35,729 nucleotides of DNA from Pseudomonas sp. BGr12 (GTDB taxonomy: Bacteria > Pseudomonadota > Gammaproteobacteria > Pseudomonadales > Pseudomonadaceae): positions 1 through 35,729 of the forward strand of contig NZ_JALRNF010000051.1 of the NCBI RefSeq assembly GCF_030272895.1. Direction: 5' to 3'. The notes under the pieces are model-generated. The model made no database searches. It had not been told where the DNA came from and was given only the letters and a program-made list of their open reading frames with translations. This document shows, in pieces, positions 35,721-35,729 of this stretch. The position numbers and the translations under genes are program-made. The number at the start of each line of letters is the position of its first letter. Position 1 is the first letter of the stretch.

Positions 35721-35729
35721 GCATCCGGC

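Overview
The window is GC-rich, gene-dense DNA of a fluorescent Pseudomonas type (P. putida/P. fluorescens-like). I infer this from gene content, codon style and the dispersed-looking intergenic repeat at both ends, not from a database search. Two convergent gene blocks meet at about 14.33 kb. The whole window is bracketed by two copies of a complex repeat (1-155 and 35561-35720) in inverted orientation.

Plus-strand block (269-14328). It opens with a secreted octahaem c-type cytochrome carrying a C-terminal TPR region. A tightly packed Bat/MoxR module follows: MoxR AAA+ ATPase, DUF58 protein, DUF4381 membrane protein, BatA-like VWA protein, BatB-like VWA-TPR protein and BatD-like protein. Next come a periplasmic HAD phosphatase-like protein, an exported sulfatase with a CTAGR active-site motif, and a large membrane protein fused to a spermidine-synthase-like domain. 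Most junctions overlap or lie a few bases apart, so most of the block is probably co-transcribed. MoxR/VWA systems are generally thought to act as chaperone or maturation machines; which exported neighbour is the client is unknown.

Minus-strand block (35408-14345). First comes a FadL/OmpP1-type outer-membrane protein, a DUF3313 lipoprotein and a periplasmic DUF1254/DUF1214 protein. After a 253-base gap there is a five-gene unit. Its first gene encodes a 3832-residue surface protein with an N-terminal LEPR-type motif, DUF4347, a long DUF11-like region, SdrD- and cadherin-like parts, and eleven VCBS-type repeats. It is followed by a TolC/OprM-like lipoprotein, a small exported adaptor, an adaptor with a GAF-like cytoplasmic domain, and an integral-membrane M50 metalloprotease fused to an HlyD-like arm.

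The most interesting system is this five-gene unit. It looks like a dedicated type I-like exporter for a giant adhesin, yet the window has no ABC transporter ATPase. In its place are three adaptor-like proteins, one carrying a site-2-protease core and a PqqD-like N-terminal domain. The substrate lacks an obvious Sec signal and lacks C-terminal RTX repeats, which suggests N-terminal recognition. No tRNA, rRNA, CRISPR array, insertion sequence or phage gene was seen.
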